DNA of 64,000 bases from DATCHW01 sp963806045 (lineage in GTDB: Bacteria > Bacteroidota > Ignavibacteria > Tepidaquicellales > Tepidaquicellaceae): assembly GCA_963806045.1 (NCBI GenBank), contig CAWDWP010000020.1, positions 202,141 to 266,140 on the forward strand, in the 5' to 3' direction. Under the pieces are notes generated by a model. The model searched no databases and had not been told where the DNA came from. It saw nothing but the letters and a program-made list of their open reading frames with translations. Position numbers and translations under genes: made by a program. This document shows, in pieces, positions 56,721-64,000 of this stretch (the stretch's first letter is position 1; each line of letters opens with the position of its first letter).

Positions 56721-56738
56721 TCAGACATTCTTGTCTGA
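56721..56738. repeat. Short palindrome TCAGACA-TTCT-TGTCTGA
   Basis: A 7-bp stem with a TTCT loop, the second copy of the CAGACATTCTTGTCTG unit at 10172-10191. It lies between the recA terminator and the recX start. Confidence 0.6.
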
Positions 56739-56755
56739 CTATAATATTTGGGAAT

Positions 56756-57379
56756 ATGATAATAACCAAAATAGAAAAACAGAAAAAAAGACGGGGAAGA
56801 TATAACGTTTTTCTCGACGGGGAATTTAGTTTCGGCGCATCAGACAATACAATTCTAAAGTTCGGACTCAGAACAAAAGATGAACTTACAGATGAAAAGA
56901 TTGATGAAATAAAGGATTACGATGAATTTGACTATGCAAAGAAATATTCCTTTGATTTATTATCAAGAAGCCCGAAAAGCGAAAAAGAAATCCGGACAAA
57001 ACTAAAACAAAAAAAGATATCCGAAAGTAATATCGTAAAAGTAATTACATCGCTAAAAGAATTGAAATTTCTGGACGATGAAAACTATGCAAAATTATTT
57101 ATTGAAAGCAAATTAAGAAACAACCCTGCCGGGAAAGTAGTTATTAAAAATAAATTAAGGGAAAAAGGGATTGGCAAGGAACTGGTCGAAGAATCACTCG
57201 AAAACTACTATGACGATGCCTTAGAAGAAAAAAAAGCTGAAAGTATTTTACTAAAATATTTGAAAAAGAAACACATCGAGGATAAATATAAATTAAAACA
57301 AAAGTGCTTTCAGCACCTTGTCTCAAAAGGCTTTAGTTTTGATTTAGTAAATGATTTACTGAGAAAGTACATCAAGTAA
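56756..57379 (+). CDS. recX: Regulatory protein RecX
   Basis: The 207-residue protein has the three-helix-repeat pattern of RecX: YDEFDYAKKYSFDLLSRSPK, KEIRTKLKQKKI, FLDDENYAKLFIESKLRNN, KVVIKNKLREKGI and a final HLVSKGFSFDLVNDLLRKYI. RecX binds RecA filaments and limits their growth. It follows recA after a terminator, so it likely has its own promoter or depends on read-through. A 37-base hairpin lies directly after its stop. Confidence 0.88.
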   Translation: MIITKIEKQKKRRGRYNVFLDGEFSFGASDNTILKFGLRTKDELTDEKIDEIKDYDEFDYAKKYSFDLLSRSPKSEKEIRTKLKQKKISESNIVKVITSLKELKFLDDENYAKLFIESKLRNNPAGKVVIKNKLREKGIGKELVEESLENYYDDALEEKKAESILLKYLKKKHIEDKYKLKQKCFQHLVSKGFSFDLVNDLLRKYIK

Positions 57380-57385
57380 TTAAAT

Positions 57386-57422
57386 ACTCATCGGATGACT
57401 GCTCTTGCGTCATCCGATGAGT
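57386..57422. repeat. ATCGGATGAC hairpin, copy 1
   Basis: ACTCATCGGATGAC (57386-57399) pairs perfectly with GTCATCCGATGAGT (57409-57422) around a TGCTCTTGC loop. It directly follows recX and could also serve as a transcription barrier. Two further copies are at 58119-58156 and 58276-58307. Confidence 0.75.
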
Positions 57423-57492
57423 TAAAAGTTTTCGCCGCGGTTGATATTTAAACGAAGTCGTAGATCCTACTGGGAGGATGTCACCAACAGCA

Positions 57493-58014
57493 TCACGGAA
57501 TTCTGATGTATTTTTTATAATCGTATGGCTTTTTACCCCAGACAGCAATTCCAAAATTCACAAGAATTTTATCATCGTCGGCATGCCATCGCTTCAAGAG
57601 CTGATGATAAGAAATAAATCCCCTTCCAAAAATTGCCGGGTCTTCAATTATAAAACCTTTTTTATTATAGCCGCAAACAACAACATAGTGACCCCAGTTA
57701 TTTGTTTGCTCGTAATCAGTTTTTCTTGTCGCCCATGCCTGTATCAAAATAATAACAGGAATGTTTTTATGGACATAACTCTTAACCTTTTCGAAAGACA
57801 TTTTTCCGGCGGAAACTTTGAATTTATTTGATTTGAAAAAACCAATAATTGATTTCGTCGCGGTTCCATATTTTTTGCTTGCCTTCAGAATTTTTTCGAG
57901 TACAAGGTCGGTATAATCAATGCCATAGTAAGCCAATATCGTCTGAACGCATTCAACACCGCAATCATAATCCGTATCCTGAATTAAGTCTGGAATGTAA
58001 AATTGTTTCGCCAT
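57493..58014 (-). CDS. C39-like papain-fold peptidase
   Basis: The 173-residue protein matches peptidase C39-like domains: the catalytic Cys lies in DTDYDCGVECVQTILAYYG (Cys18), the His in NNWGHYVVVCGY, and the Asp in FIIEDPAIFG. C39 peptidases process Gly-Gly leader peptides in bacteriocin export, but stand-alone cytosolic forms without transporter domains have unknown substrates. There is no signal peptide. No exporter or leader-peptide gene is visible nearby. Hairpin copies flank it on both sides. Confidence 0.8.
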   Translation of the reverse strand: MAKQFYIPDLIQDTDYDCGVECVQTILAYYGIDYTDLVLEKILKASKKYGTATKSIIGFFKSNKFKVSAGKMSFEKVKSYVHKNIPVIILIQAWATRKTDYEQTNNWGHYVVVCGYNKKGFIIEDPAIFGRGFISYHQLLKRWHADDDKILVNFGIAVWGKKPYDYKKYIRIP

Positions 58015-58118
58015 CTGCTGTTTTGTATAAAAATACCTTACCTGAAATAAAGAATAAAGTTGAAAAGAAAATCACTGAAAAAACTAATTGACACTGATTT
58101 CACGGATTAAATCGATAT

Positions 58119-58156
58119 TACTCATCGGATGACTGCTCTTCGTCATCCAATGAGTA
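58119..58156. repeat. ATCGGATGAC hairpin, copy 2
   Basis: TACTCATCGGATGAC (58119-58133) pairs with GTCATCCAATGAGTA (58142-58156) with one mismatch, around a TGCTCTTC loop. It shares both arms and the loop with copies at 57386 and 58276. Confidence 0.75.
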
Positions 58157-58190
58157 ATAAAATTGCTCTGCTGTTGTTTCACTTTCTCTG

Positions 58191-58249
58191 GTAACGAAGC
58201 TCCTGCTTCGTTACCCTGTTGTGCCAGTCGGGAGTTTCCTCCCGACTGG
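58191..58249. repeat. Pair of adjacent perfect hairpins
   Basis: GTAACGAAGC-TCCT-GCTTCGTTAC (58191-58214; 10-bp stem) is followed by CCAGTCGGGAG-TTTC-CTCCCGACTGG (58224-58249; 11-bp stem). The second shares the CGGGAG/CTCCCG core with the hairpin at 14528. No T-tract follows either stem. Confidence 0.7.
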
Positions 58250-58275
58250 TAGTATTCTGCTCTTAGGTGAAATCT

Positions 58276-58307
58276 TCATCGGATGACTGCTCTTGGTCAT
58301 CCGATGA
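58276..58307. repeat. ATCGGATGAC hairpin, copy 3
   Basis: TCATCGGATGAC (58276-58287) pairs with GTCATCCGATGA (58296-58307) around a TGCTCTTG loop. It is the third copy in less than 1 kb. Confidence 0.75.
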
Positions 58308-58326
58308 GTTTGAAAAAATCAAGCAA

Positions 58327-58356
58327 ATCTGCTACATCTGCGTTATCTGTGTGCTA
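58327..58356. repeat. Intergenic repeat with 9-bp period (ATCTG family), copy 2
   Basis: ATCTG begins at 58327, 58336 and 58345, exactly nine bases apart, and is followed by TGTGCTAT as in the copy at 2742. It lies just beyond the msrA stop codon. Confidence 0.6.
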
Positions 58357-58366
58357 TCGTTCGCTT

Positions 58367-58876
58367 TCAAAATATTTTTTTATAAACATGACAATATGGT
58401 GATTCACCATTTTTTTCGTAATAATCCTGGTGGTATTCTTCCGCTTTCCAGAAAGCAGCTGCCGGTTCTAATTTCGTCGCAACTTTGTAACCCTTATCCT
58501 GCAGAATCTTAATAACATTATTTGCTATCTCTTTTTGCTTATCATTAAAATAGAATATTTCCGAGCGGTATTGTTCACCCACATCCGGTCCCTGGCGGTT
58601 TACCTGCGTAAAATCGTGAATTTCAAAAAAATACTTTACAAGATCTTCATAGGAAGTTTTAGCTGTATCGAAAGTAACTTCAACTGCCTCAGCATGATGT
58701 GTGTTGTTGTAGCAAACTTCATTATATGTGGGGTTATCTTTTGTCCCGCCGGTATACCCAACCTGAGTTGATAATACTCCGGTTGCTTTATCAAGATAAT
58801 ATTCCACTCCCCAGAAACACCCTGCGGCAAAGATAGCTTTATTATCATTGTTATCCGGTTTATCCATATTTTTCAC
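58367..58876 (-). CDS. msrA: Peptide-methionine (S)-S-oxide reductase MsrA
   Basis: The 169-residue protein has the catalytic AAGCFWGVEYYLDK motif (Cys20), QVGYTGGTKDNPTYNEVC, HAEAVEVTFD and FFEIHDFTQVNRQGPDVGEQ, all canonical MsrA sites. It reduces the S-epimer of methionine sulfoxide in oxidised proteins. The first residues (MKNMDKPDNNDNK) contain no signal peptide. The gene overlaps the end of msrB by 17 bases, so the two are translated from one transcript. Confidence 0.95.
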   Translation of the reverse strand: MKNMDKPDNNDNKAIFAAGCFWGVEYYLDKATGVLSTQVGYTGGTKDNPTYNEVCYNNTHHAEAVEVTFDTAKTSYEDLVKYFFEIHDFTQVNRQGPDVGEQYRSEIFYFNDKQKEIANNVIKILQDKGYKVATKLEPAAAFWKAEEYHQDYYEKNGESPYCHVYKKIF

Positions 58877-59399
58877 ACTGCTTCCGGTTTTTTCGATCCT
58901 GCGATGCAGGAATAAATTTTAACGAAATTGAATTAACGCAATGTCGTGTATCTTTGGTAGTAAGTTTTTCTCCTGTAAATACGTGTCCAAGGTGAGCACC
59001 GCAGTTTGTACATATTATTTCAGTTCCTTCGACCATTCGGGTCCGGAATTCGTTTTCACGGCTACCGGGAATTTCGTCATCGAAACTTGGCCAGCCGCAG
59101 CCTGCATCGAATTTATCATCCGATTTGTACAGAGGTGCATTGCATCTTCTGCAAACGTAAGTCCCTTTTTCGTAGTAGTTGTCATACTCTCCGGTAAAAG
59201 GTCTTTCGGTTCCTTTGTTGACTATTACCCGTTCTTCTTCGGGGGTTAATTTATTATAATTCATACTGTCTTTGATTATTTTTTTATCTGTTATTGTATT
59301 GTCTGAAGTGAATACTTTTTGCTGAGTACAACCGCTGGTTATAAAAATTGTGCATGTAGCAAAAATAAAAAGGTTAATTAAGAGAAATTTGATATTCAA
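58860..59399 (-). CDS. msrB: Peptide-methionine (R)-S-oxide reductase MsrB, lipoprotein form
   Basis: The MsrB domain is complete: zinc Cys pairs in VCRRCNAPLY and ICTNCGAHLGHVF, CGWPSFDDE, and the catalytic Cys in RHCVNSISLKF. It reduces R-methionine sulfoxide. I place the start at a TTG (complement of 59397-59399) because a good AAGGA ribosome-binding site lies upstream and the product then begins with a lipoprotein signal (MNIKFLLINLFIFATC ... FITSGC). A longer start at 59453 has no ribosome-binding site. So MsrB is probably anchored in the envelope while MsrA lacks a signal. Confidence 0.88.
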   Translation of the reverse strand: MNIKFLLINLFIFATCTIFITSGCTQQKVFTSDNTITDKKIIKDSMNYNKLTPEEERVIVNKGTERPFTGEYDNYYEKGTYVCRRCNAPLYKSDDKFDAGCGWPSFDDEIPGSRENEFRTRMVEGTEIICTNCGAHLGHVFTGEKLTTKDTRHCVNSISLKFIPASQDRKNRKQCEKYG

Positions 59400-59491
59400 T
59401 TTTGTATTCCTTTTTAGTTTTAAAATCACAATTATATAAACAATGAAATACAATTTAAAGTTTTAAAATAAATCATATAAATAACAATACA

Positions 59492-60244
59492 ATGCATAAA
59501 ATATTTCAATCCTTTGTTTTTACTGTCCTTATCCTGATTTTGATAAATTCCCCCTCTTATAGTGCTTCAATACTGAATTTAAGTCTTTATAACGGCGAAA
59601 GCTTCTCGATTGTTTTAAATAATAATGCTCCAACCGGTAATATGAATGAATATGAAACACCTGCTATGAATGCCGGACAATATTTTCTAAAAGTTATGCT
59701 CGGGACTGTAAGTCCGGATAATGCTGAAGCCAAAATATTTTCCGATTATATAAACTTAATTGACGGTTATAAAATATATGCTGTAATAACAGAAGACAAT
59801 AAATTTTATGTTTATAAAAAAGTCTTGTATAACGAAGTCTCCGGGAATACAGGAAACCGAATTAAATGTAATTGCAATTGTGATTGCTGTAAAAATTGTC
59901 CGGACTGTAACCCGAATACGAAGATTAGTTATGATGAATCCGAATGTAAATACAAAGTTATTAATGGAACAGATTTTAATATTCTTAAAGCAACTGTAGA
60001 AAAAAGGTCATACGAGGATACAAGAAAAGAATTAATAATTTCTGCAATTGATGCAAATTATTTCACATCTGCTCAGGTTAAAACATTATTAAATTTGTTT
60101 AGTTATGAAAACTCCAAACTCGAGGTAGCAAAATATGCATATAAAAAAACCTGTGACAAAAAAAATTATTTCATAGTATATGATGTCTTTACATTTGAGA
60201 ATAGTATTCCGGAATTAAAAAAATATATAGAAAGCAGTAATTAG
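59492..60244 (+). CDS. Exported DUF4476-domain protein with a cysteine cluster
   Basis: The 250-residue protein has a signal peptide (FQSFVFTVLILILINSPSYS) and a central cluster of seven Cys in 14 residues (126-139, pattern CxCxCxCCxxCxxC). The C-terminal DUF4476 domain (about 165-248) shows FTSAQVKTLLNLFSYENSKL and NYFIVYDVFTFENSIPELKK. DUF4476 has no known function. The Cys cluster could bind metal or form disulfides (inference). It diverges from the msrBA operon, with the promoters of both in the 90-base gap. Confidence 0.8.
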   Translation: MHKIFQSFVFTVLILILINSPSYSASILNLSLYNGESFSIVLNNNAPTGNMNEYETPAMNAGQYFLKVMLGTVSPDNAEAKIFSDYINLIDGYKIYAVITEDNKFYVYKKVLYNEVSGNTGNRIKCNCNCDCCKNCPDCNPNTKISYDESECKYKVINGTDFNILKATVEKRSYEDTRKELIISAIDANYFTSAQVKTLLNLFSYENSKLEVAKYAYKKTCDKKNYFIVYDVFTFENSIPELKKYIESSN

Positions 60245-60286
60245 GAGCAGAAAAGAATTTGCTTTTTAATAGAAATTTTTTTTGTT

Positions 60287-60387
60287 AGAGTCCCCCTGTC
60301 TGTCCCAGCCTGTCCCGATGCATCGGGAATTTATCGGGAATGGGAGCCTTCGTTTTTAGCAGAAGTCTCCTCGCTCTTAGGGACTCT
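60287..60387. repeat. Compound palindromic repeat
   Basis: An outer 8-bp stem (AGAGTCCC at 60287-60294, GGGACTCT at 60380-60387) encloses a perfect 16-base palindrome, TCCCGATGCATCGGGA (60313-60328), and further CCC/GGG-rich arms. Similar TCCCGAT/ATCGGGA words occur at 63190-63221 and in 61795, so this is a dispersed family. Confidence 0.65.
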
Positions 60388-60416
60388 GCGTTAATCATTT
60401 TTACGCCGCTCATTTT

Positions 60417-61693
60417 TCATTTCATCAAAATCATCTTTTTCGTTTCGCTGAATCCTTCCGTTGTTAATTTATAAAAATACACTCCACTCGGTAATTGCGA
60501 CCCCGGGGGGCATCGAACGTAACTTCATAACTCCCCGGCTTGAGTGATTCATTCACAAGTGTTTGTGATTTCCCGACCGGTGATGTCATAGACAGTTTAC
60601 ATGGAATGTCTGTCCTTTACTACGTTTTACGCAGGAATATCAAATTTTATTTTAGTAGTTGGATTAAATGGATTTGGGTAATTTTGAATAAATAAAAATT
60701 ATCAGGTATTTTTTGACATTTTTTGATTTGATAGTTCCTCCCCCATTTGTTGTATGAAAAATATTTTACCTGATTACCAACTTTCCAGCCAGTTGTGTCA
60801 TTAATAAATATAAATAGCATATGCCGGCCCCATTCCGACTTTGATGTATAACCAGTTATATCCTCCATTAGTGGTTTTAATACACATAATCCAAGCCCCT
60901 CCTGCATATCCTGTATTTAAACTCGAGAAGAATATATTATGAATTTGTATAACTTCCATTAGGAATCGTGCCAATGCTATCCCAGTTACTGAGCCAAAAT
61001 CATGTTGTTTTAAAAATTTTCTTGATCCGAAGTTCGCAGTAAGCCAACCGTTTAGATTATTCACAAATGAAAATTTATAAAAGTCAAACTGAGTCATTCC
61101 AATGGAATATTAATTGATAACCAGTTATATCCTCCATTTGTTGTTTTACAATACCTGTCCGCTATCATCGCACAAAAAATCCAGTATAGCATCTCTGAAA
61201 ATATATATCACATATAAATCGCATATCGAAAACAGTGATAATGGAATCAAAGGATTGCCTCCATTAGTTGTTTTTAAAATTTGTTTCCTGTTCCCCAAAT
61301 CCATCCAGTATCTTTGTTTATAAAATAGTAGCAAAATAGGAATTGCCCGTTCCAAAAGTCCATCTCTTATCGCTATCCAGTTTCTCCTCCATTAGTTGAT
61401 TTTAAAATTGTTTCAAACATATCCCACACAATAAACAATATTGGAATCAACTGGAAATATTCTTTAGACATTGGTTTATTGACAGGATGTATTATGAATA
61501 ATCCAATTGTTTCCCGATTAGTCGTTTTTAATATACACCGTCTCCCACAAGCCCATCCTGTATATCGGTTATTTATAAAGCTTACATGATGAAATGAATC
61601 CGATTGTTGCCGGAATGCTGCTGATATCCATTGAGCATTTGATATTAATAATGTTAAATGAAATATTATTATTGTATAAATTATTTTTTTCAT
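60417..61693 (-). pseudogene. Decayed T9SS protein with YCF48-like repeats
   Basis: The N-terminal frame begins with a signal peptide (MKKIIYTIIIFHLTLLISNA) and a YCF48/BNR-like unit (NNRYTGWACGRRCILKTTN). Further ILKTTNGG and GWIWG-like units are scattered over all three frames between 60650 and 61370. The end of a T9SS sorting domain is intact at 60417-60490 (PSGVYFYKLTTEGFSETKK ... MK-stop), and an NPFNPTT-like segment lies near 60660. At least six frame changes are needed, far more than in neighbours, so this is a genuine relic. Confidence 0.65.
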
Positions 61694-61902
61694 TTAATTA
61701 ATTACTCCCAATTAAATACGAAAACACCTCTTAATGAAAATTAAAATATTTTAAATTAAGATTCAAATAACTTATTATGGCTTTGTTTCGTTACGCATTC
61801 CCGATGCACGCAGAGGTACTGTATTAAAAAGCAATAGAAAAAACTCAACGTATGTTTTCAGTAAACACTTAAGCACTATGGTAATTTGGAATATATTCTG
61901 AG

Positions 61903-62896
61903 TTATTTTTCCCATAGAGTATAGATTAATATTAAGAGTTTTCTTGCCACTGCTATTATACCAATTTTTTTATAATTCTTTCTGATAGTTAACTTAATAT
62001 AAATTTCTTTCAAGTTTTTGTTCCATCTACAGGCGCATAATGCAGGCATATATACAGCTTTTCTAATGAATTTATTTCCTTTTTTTGATATGCTGGTCCT
62101 ACCTTCTGATTTGCCAGATTGTTTATGGACGATGTCCAAACCAGCATAAGAAGTTAATTGATTCTTATTTTTTATTAGTGCAAATCCATTTGTTTCTGCC
62201 AGAATCGATACTACCGTCATCAATCCAACCCCTTTTATGGTTTGTATTTTTTTTATTTTCGAATTTAGATAGTCATCCTGTTTTATTAATTCTTCTATTT
62301 GAGTTTGTATTTGTTTCAACTGGTTATTATAAAGCTTCAATTGTTCTTTTAATCTTTTGATAATTTCTTTTACCGGAGAATGAGTATCTCTTTTGGCATG
62401 TAATTGATTCTTTATAGCAGTTGTTGTTTGCTTAATATTATGATATTCTCTTGCAAGCTCCTTTAACTTTCTAAAAGTAGGGCTTGGAACATCCCATCTA
62501 TTAAGGGTTTTCTCTAATCCAAATTGTGTAATAATCGCTGCATCCAAATCATCAGTTTTCGATTTGTTATCAAGAGTTTTTGCATAATTTCTTTATTTTA
62601 TTTGGAAGGATAACAGAAACAAATTTATCTTCCTGAGAAAGAAAGTAAGCGAGAAATTTTCATAATATACGCCTGTTGCCTCCATAACAAATATGAACTC
62701 AGAATCCAAGGGGATTTTCAAGTTCTGAGAAGATTTTCTAATCCAGGATAAAAGTTTCTTAAAACCCTTAATATCATTAGTAAAATCTAATAGCTTTACT
62801 AATGTTTTGTATTAATTCTGAACTTAGGGTTCCCAGTCGAGCTACGAATGAATCTTTCGAAACATCCAGACCAATTACTAATTTTAGGTATTGCAT
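61903..62896 (-). pseudogene. IS110-family transposase, several frameshifts
   Basis: The start MQYLKLVIGLDVSKDSFVAR and the later FVMEATGVYYENFSL are the RuvC-like DEDD N-terminus of IS110 transposases. NKSKTDDLDAAIITQFGLEK continues it, and the C-terminal Transposase_20 domain is complete (IKGVGLMTVVSILAETNG, SYAGLDIVHKQSGKSEGR, ISKKGNKFIRKAVY). Frames break near 62790-62815 and near 62580-62600. The full span is 994 bases, about 331 codons, the normal size. IS110 elements move by a bridge-RNA-guided recombination and have no terminal inverted repeats, so exact ends cannot be read here. Confidence 0.85.
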
Positions 62897-63130
62897 AATA
62901 TTATTTATTATTAAATTTTAAAATTAAGGATGAAAAATAGCTTAAAAAATAGTTTCTTTACAATCTTCAACTCGTTATTCTTATGCAGGATTATCCAAAA
63001 AAGATATCCTTAAGTACTGTTCAGATTTTAAGAAACTTAGAAGGAATGGGGAATTTTATCTCTGCGACGATATCACTTAACGTGTACCTTGTCCCCAAAT
63101 CGTTCTCCCATTCCTTTTTTAAGCTAATAA
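62897..63130 (-). ncRNA. Candidate bridge-RNA region of the IS110 element
   Basis: In IS110-group elements the non-coding end upstream of the transposase encodes the bridge RNA. This stretch is upstream of the transposase and non-coding. It contains a long-range perfect stem: AAGGAATGGG (63041-63050) pairs with CCCATTCCTT (63107-63116), enclosing about 56 bases. That is compatible with a large internal-loop structure. The transposase is broken, so the element is likely inactive. This is an inference from position and one stem. Confidence 0.3.
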
Positions 63131-63189
63131 TTTGAATCCTAATTTAATAACATTTTTTAGTTATAAAAAAATTGTTTTTATAACATACG

Positions 63190-63221
63190 AGTCCCGATAG
63201 AGCTCCGGACAGGTCGGGACT
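63190..63221. repeat. AGTCCCGA/TCGGGACT hairpin
   Basis: An 8-bp stem (63190-63197 with 63214-63221) encloses a 16-base loop. It shares the TCCCGA/TCGGGA core with the compound repeat at 60287-60387. Confidence 0.55.
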
Positions 63222-63336
63222 AAAAAAGGTGAATGGGAAATCTTATAACAAAGTGCGAAACTACAAAAGTCTCTAAGACTTTTGTAGTATTTTTTATTTA
63301 CAGGGGAGATAATTAATTCGATTTTTAAATTTCCGT

Positions 63337-64000
63337 TCACTTATTTTTCTGATTTAAATCTATTGTACCGTTATCATAATGGCCTTCAATTGCCGAGACA
63401 GAATTTCCATCGGTCAAAAATTTAATGCGGAAAACATCCATACCTTCCAGAGCAAAATAATCATTTGAAATTGGTATAAGCTTATATTTAGGTCTGCCCT
63501 CACGCTGGTAATATAAATTTCCATTTTCGAATGTAATAGCTCTGGGTCCGAAATTTCCCGCATAAGATTTCAACAGGTTTTCATCCAACTTCACAGGATT
63601 TGTTTTTACGTCAATCCTTCCATCTGCCATTGGTACATCGAGCGGAAGAAATCGTTTGTTTCTTTGTCCAGTAATTTATTATAAGCCATTTGCAATGCGG
63701 TCTCCAGAGCTTTTTCCCTGTTAACTTTAATATCCCGTGAAAACACCTGTCCCTTCCCAGTTTGTTTTCGAAAAACAGGATTAATAGCTCTTGCAAACGG
63801 AACAGTGATTATGAAGTTATCATTCATAATCTGTCTTTTTACAGGATGAGCCCCGCCTCCGTTTTACCAACAATAGTAACCCGGTTTAGATTTTTTAAGT
63901 CATAGGCAAAAGCTTCAGCACAGGAAAAAGTGAAATTACTTGTTAATAAATAGACATCCGCTTTAGAGAGTTGCTTGCTGTAATCATTTGGTGTAACTGG
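63337..64000 (-). pseudogene. S41 family peptidase, 3' part, frameshifted, runs off the window
   Basis: From the right edge the frame reads LSKADVYLLTSNFTFSCAEA and NLNRVTIVGKTEAG, the S41 nucleophile region (Ser in SCAEAF). It then slips near 63850, continuing in another frame as IMNDNFIITVPFARAINPVF and KVNREKALETALQMAYNKLL. It slips again near 63620 and ends with a C-terminal domain (ITFENGNLYYQREGRPKYKL, LEGMDVFRIKFLTDGN) known from larger S41 family hydrolases. At least two single-base changes are required. The N-terminal part lies outside the window. Confidence 0.75.

Noticed and set aside
57493..58014. A bacteriocin-maturation peptidase with transporter
   Set aside because: The C39-like domain stands alone, without ABC transporter, leader-peptide gene or signal peptide nearby.
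57386..58307. A CRISPR array
   Set aside because: Three hairpins at irregular spacing with no equal-length spacers and no cas genes anywhere in the window.
1..64000. tRNA or rRNA genes
   Set aside because: I saw no T-loop consensus or rRNA-like conserved blocks in the intergenic gaps, though a covariance-model scan would be needed to be certain.

Overview
The window looks like a chromosomal contig from a free-living member of the Ignavibacteriota/Chlorobi-Bacteroidota branch. The DNA is visibly AT-rich. Five gene products or relics carry the type IX secretion (T9SS) C-terminal sorting domain with the NYPNPFNP motif. The neighbouring families (GWxTD, DUF2851, OMP_b-brl_3 barrel receptors, LytS/LytTR pairs, DUF4476, FISUMP) are typical of that branch. 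This placement is inference from gene content; no rRNA is present.

Layout. 1-10.1 kb is housekeeping: an ATPase fragment, DUF2851, a TPR lipoprotein, DUF58, GWxTD, rimO, an ECF sigma factor and mutS (broken in two places). 10.4-14.5 kb is a decayed accessory island: HigB/HigA, a RhuM relic, a cupin, an Mrr-type restriction enzyme, a membrane protein and a papain-like hydrolase relic. 14.6-21.3 kb is a minus-strand run of mostly exported hydrolases (C45 acyltransferase-like, MDR oxidoreductase, DUF4395, S41, esterase, serine beta-lactamase-like). 21.3-24.3 kb holds two tandem paralogous T9SS proteins. 24.5-27.3 kb is a LytS - LytTR - LytS signalling trio whose second kinase has lost key residues. 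27.5-38.3 kb is envelope and secreted proteins, interrupted by a cysteine-synthase-like gene. 39.0-42.4 kb is a compact operon: a cyclic-nucleotide-binding histidine kinase, a response regulator fused to a thioredoxin-reductase-like flavoprotein, and a 90-residue protein. 44.4-46.5 kb is a DtxR/MntR regulator plus an NRAMP metal transporter, bracketed by 71-bp direct repeats. 46.7-51.6 kb is an SPFH/zinc-ribbon membrane cluster resembling Bacillus ydjGHI, with a 617-bp GxxExxY element between two of its genes. 51.9-57.4 kb holds the B12-dependent ribonucleotide reductase, recA and recX. 57.4-60.2 kb has a C39-like peptidase, msrB-msrA and a DUF4476 protein among repeated hairpins. 60.4-64 kb is decayed: a T9SS/YCF48-like relic, an IS110-family transposase relic and a broken S41 peptidase.

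A striking global feature is the number of genes that become full-length only if one or two single bases are added or removed (mutS, mrr, higB, the C45 and MDR genes, both LytS kinases, the RR-flavoprotein fusion, its partner kinase and others). Composite lengths match the families, so either the assembly carries many indel errors or this lineage is accumulating frameshifts. Large genes such as the ribonucleotide reductase, the TonB-type receptor and the 849-aa T9SS protein are intact. I list the composites and say where the frame changes.
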